A DNA stretch of 14,067 bases from the NCBI GenBank assembly GCA_009775605.1, contig VSPV01000066.1, forward strand, positions 1-14,067, given 5' to 3'. The translations under genes and the position numbers were made by a program. How positions within the stretch are numbered: the stretch's first letter is position 1; each line of letters opens with the position of its first letter. The notes below the pieces were generated by a model, which saw only the letters and a program-made list of their open reading frames with translations, made no database searches and had not been told where the DNA came from. Shown one piece after another: positions 13,625 to 14,067 of the stretch. The DNA comes from Paramuribaculum sp. GTDB lineage: Bacteria > Bacteroidota > Bacteroidia > Bacteroidales > Muribaculaceae.

Positions 13625-13644
13625 CGATATTATTCGATATTATT
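13625..13644. repeat. 10-bp tandem repeat between two minus-strand genes
   Basis: CGATATTATT occurs twice in a row (13625-13634 and 13635-13644). It covers the stop codon of the upstream small gene (13642-13640) and the short gap before the next ATG at 13620, so it sets the spacing between the two genes. Confidence 0.9.
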
Positions 13645-13900
13645 CTAACGGCCATTGCTTCTCTATCATTATGCCATCGCGTGTGTAATACTTCCATGTC
13701 CCGATATTATCTGTGTAGTCGCCTTCTCTATTCCAATCATGGAGCATCCATCCTTCTGCTGCAAGTTTCCCGTCATCATAGTATTGACGGCAATAAATCA
13801 GCGAATCTGGAGCAGCCGGATAGATTGTATTGATGCTGTCTGTGTTAGCACGAAGACTATCATATTTCCATACGGGCTTATATGACTGGAACACCTCCAT
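13640..13900 (-). CDS. Small YwqK/MORN-like protein, 5' end uncertain
   Basis: From the first ATG the protein has 86 residues. The second half, YYDDGKLAAEGWMLHDW followed by GTWKYYTRDGIMIE, resembles the repeated G-x-W-x-Y-Y-x-x-x-G units of YwqK-type (MORN-like) proteins. These are often lipoproteins or secreted small proteins of unclear function in Bacteroidetes. The reading frame stays open and protein-like for 81 bases before the ATG (codons spell YYSRRKYWIWDYDNN), then meets a stop at 13984-13982 with no ATG, GTG or TTG start. No signal peptide is present, though relatives usually have one. So the true N-terminus is probably missing or shifted by a frame change, and this could be a decayed gene. 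It lies 19 bases before the membrane-protein gene. Confidence 0.5.
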   Translation of the reverse strand: MEVFQSYKPVWKYDSLRANTDSINTIYPAAPDSLIYCRQYYDDGKLAAEGWMLHDWNREGDYTDNIGTWKYYTRDGIMIEKQWPLE

Positions 13901-14067
13901 GAATAGTTCTTCTTGCTTTTCTGCTGTCAGGTTATTGTCATAATCCCATATCCAGTATTTACGCCGTGAATAATAACTATTTTAAGTTTAGCAAGTATGT
14001 AATTTCAGAGATACGGGCATAAAAAAACGACATGGTTTCTTGCCTAATTGGCAGAAATTGAGTAATT
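13901..14067 (-). other. Open-frame extension and unidentified DNA at the window edge
   Basis: Bases 13901-13981 continue the small gene's frame upstream without a start codon. A second minus-strand frame is open from the window edge to a stop at 13979-13977; its last residues include MSFFYARISEITYLLNLK, and it may be the end of a gene lying to the right or chance. A seven-base T run (14021-14027, minus strand) is a possible frameshift site. TTTCTTGCC (14036-14044) and GGCAGAAA (14050-14057) form a small hairpin. Confidence 0.3.

Noticed and set aside
1..14067. CRISPR array, tRNA or rRNA genes
   Set aside because: No regularly spaced repeats, no cloverleaf and no rRNA-like stretches were seen on either strand.
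13977..14067. Insertion sequence end at the right edge
   Set aside because: The disrupted frame suggests one, but no transposase motif, terminal inverted repeat or target duplication is visible in the available bases.

Overview
The window looks like chromosomal DNA of a gut Bacteroidales bacterium. My best guess at family level is Muribaculaceae, but this is inference from protein style and gene order and was not checked by search. Supporting signs are upstream regions without clear Shine-Dalgarno sequences, several matches to the Bacteroidetes promoter consensus (TTTG about 20 bases before TAnnTTTG), and typical Bacteroidetes versions of L20, L25/Ctc, peptidyl-tRNA hydrolase, GpmI and secreted beta-barrels.

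Layout. Bases 1-174 are the end of rplT (L20), closed by a strong terminator hairpin. A 450-base leader region precedes a plus-strand cluster at 625-6819: a DcaP-like outer-membrane porin, a 12-helix MFS transporter, and two tandem paralogous proteins of about 550 residues that resemble phospholipase B-like N-terminal-nucleophile (Ntn) hydrolases. Spacings are 41-51 bases with no terminator until a 17-bp hairpin at 6844-6882, so it reads as one operon. On the minus strand lies gpmI (6916-8430), divergent from a small plus-strand outer-membrane barrel gene (8652-9263). The barrel gene's stop overlaps the end of a minus-strand YbdG-type mechanosensitive channel gene (9251-10561). Next, also on the minus strand, is rplY-pth-S4 (12479 down to 10713), a translation-linked operon with a good promoter at 12568-12599. 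The window ends in an AT-richer, less conserved locus (12835-14067) with a four-helix membrane protein of unknown function, a small YwqK/MORN-like protein with an uncertain 5' end, and two short tandem duplications.

The part most worth attention is the porin-MFS-hydrolase-hydrolase operon. The porin and MFS protein provide a plausible route across both membranes. Both hydrolases lack a signal peptide and keep the internal nucleophile-type Cys (C223 and C225), the downstream H-x-x-W and the N-T-G-T-Y motif. The inferred picture is uptake of a small amide- or acyl-linked compound followed by cytoplasmic hydrolysis by two diverged enzymes; the substrate cannot be read from sequence. The remaining genes are ordinary housekeeping or envelope functions, with some interesting regulatory overlaps, notably a channel promoter embedded in a terminator hairpin.
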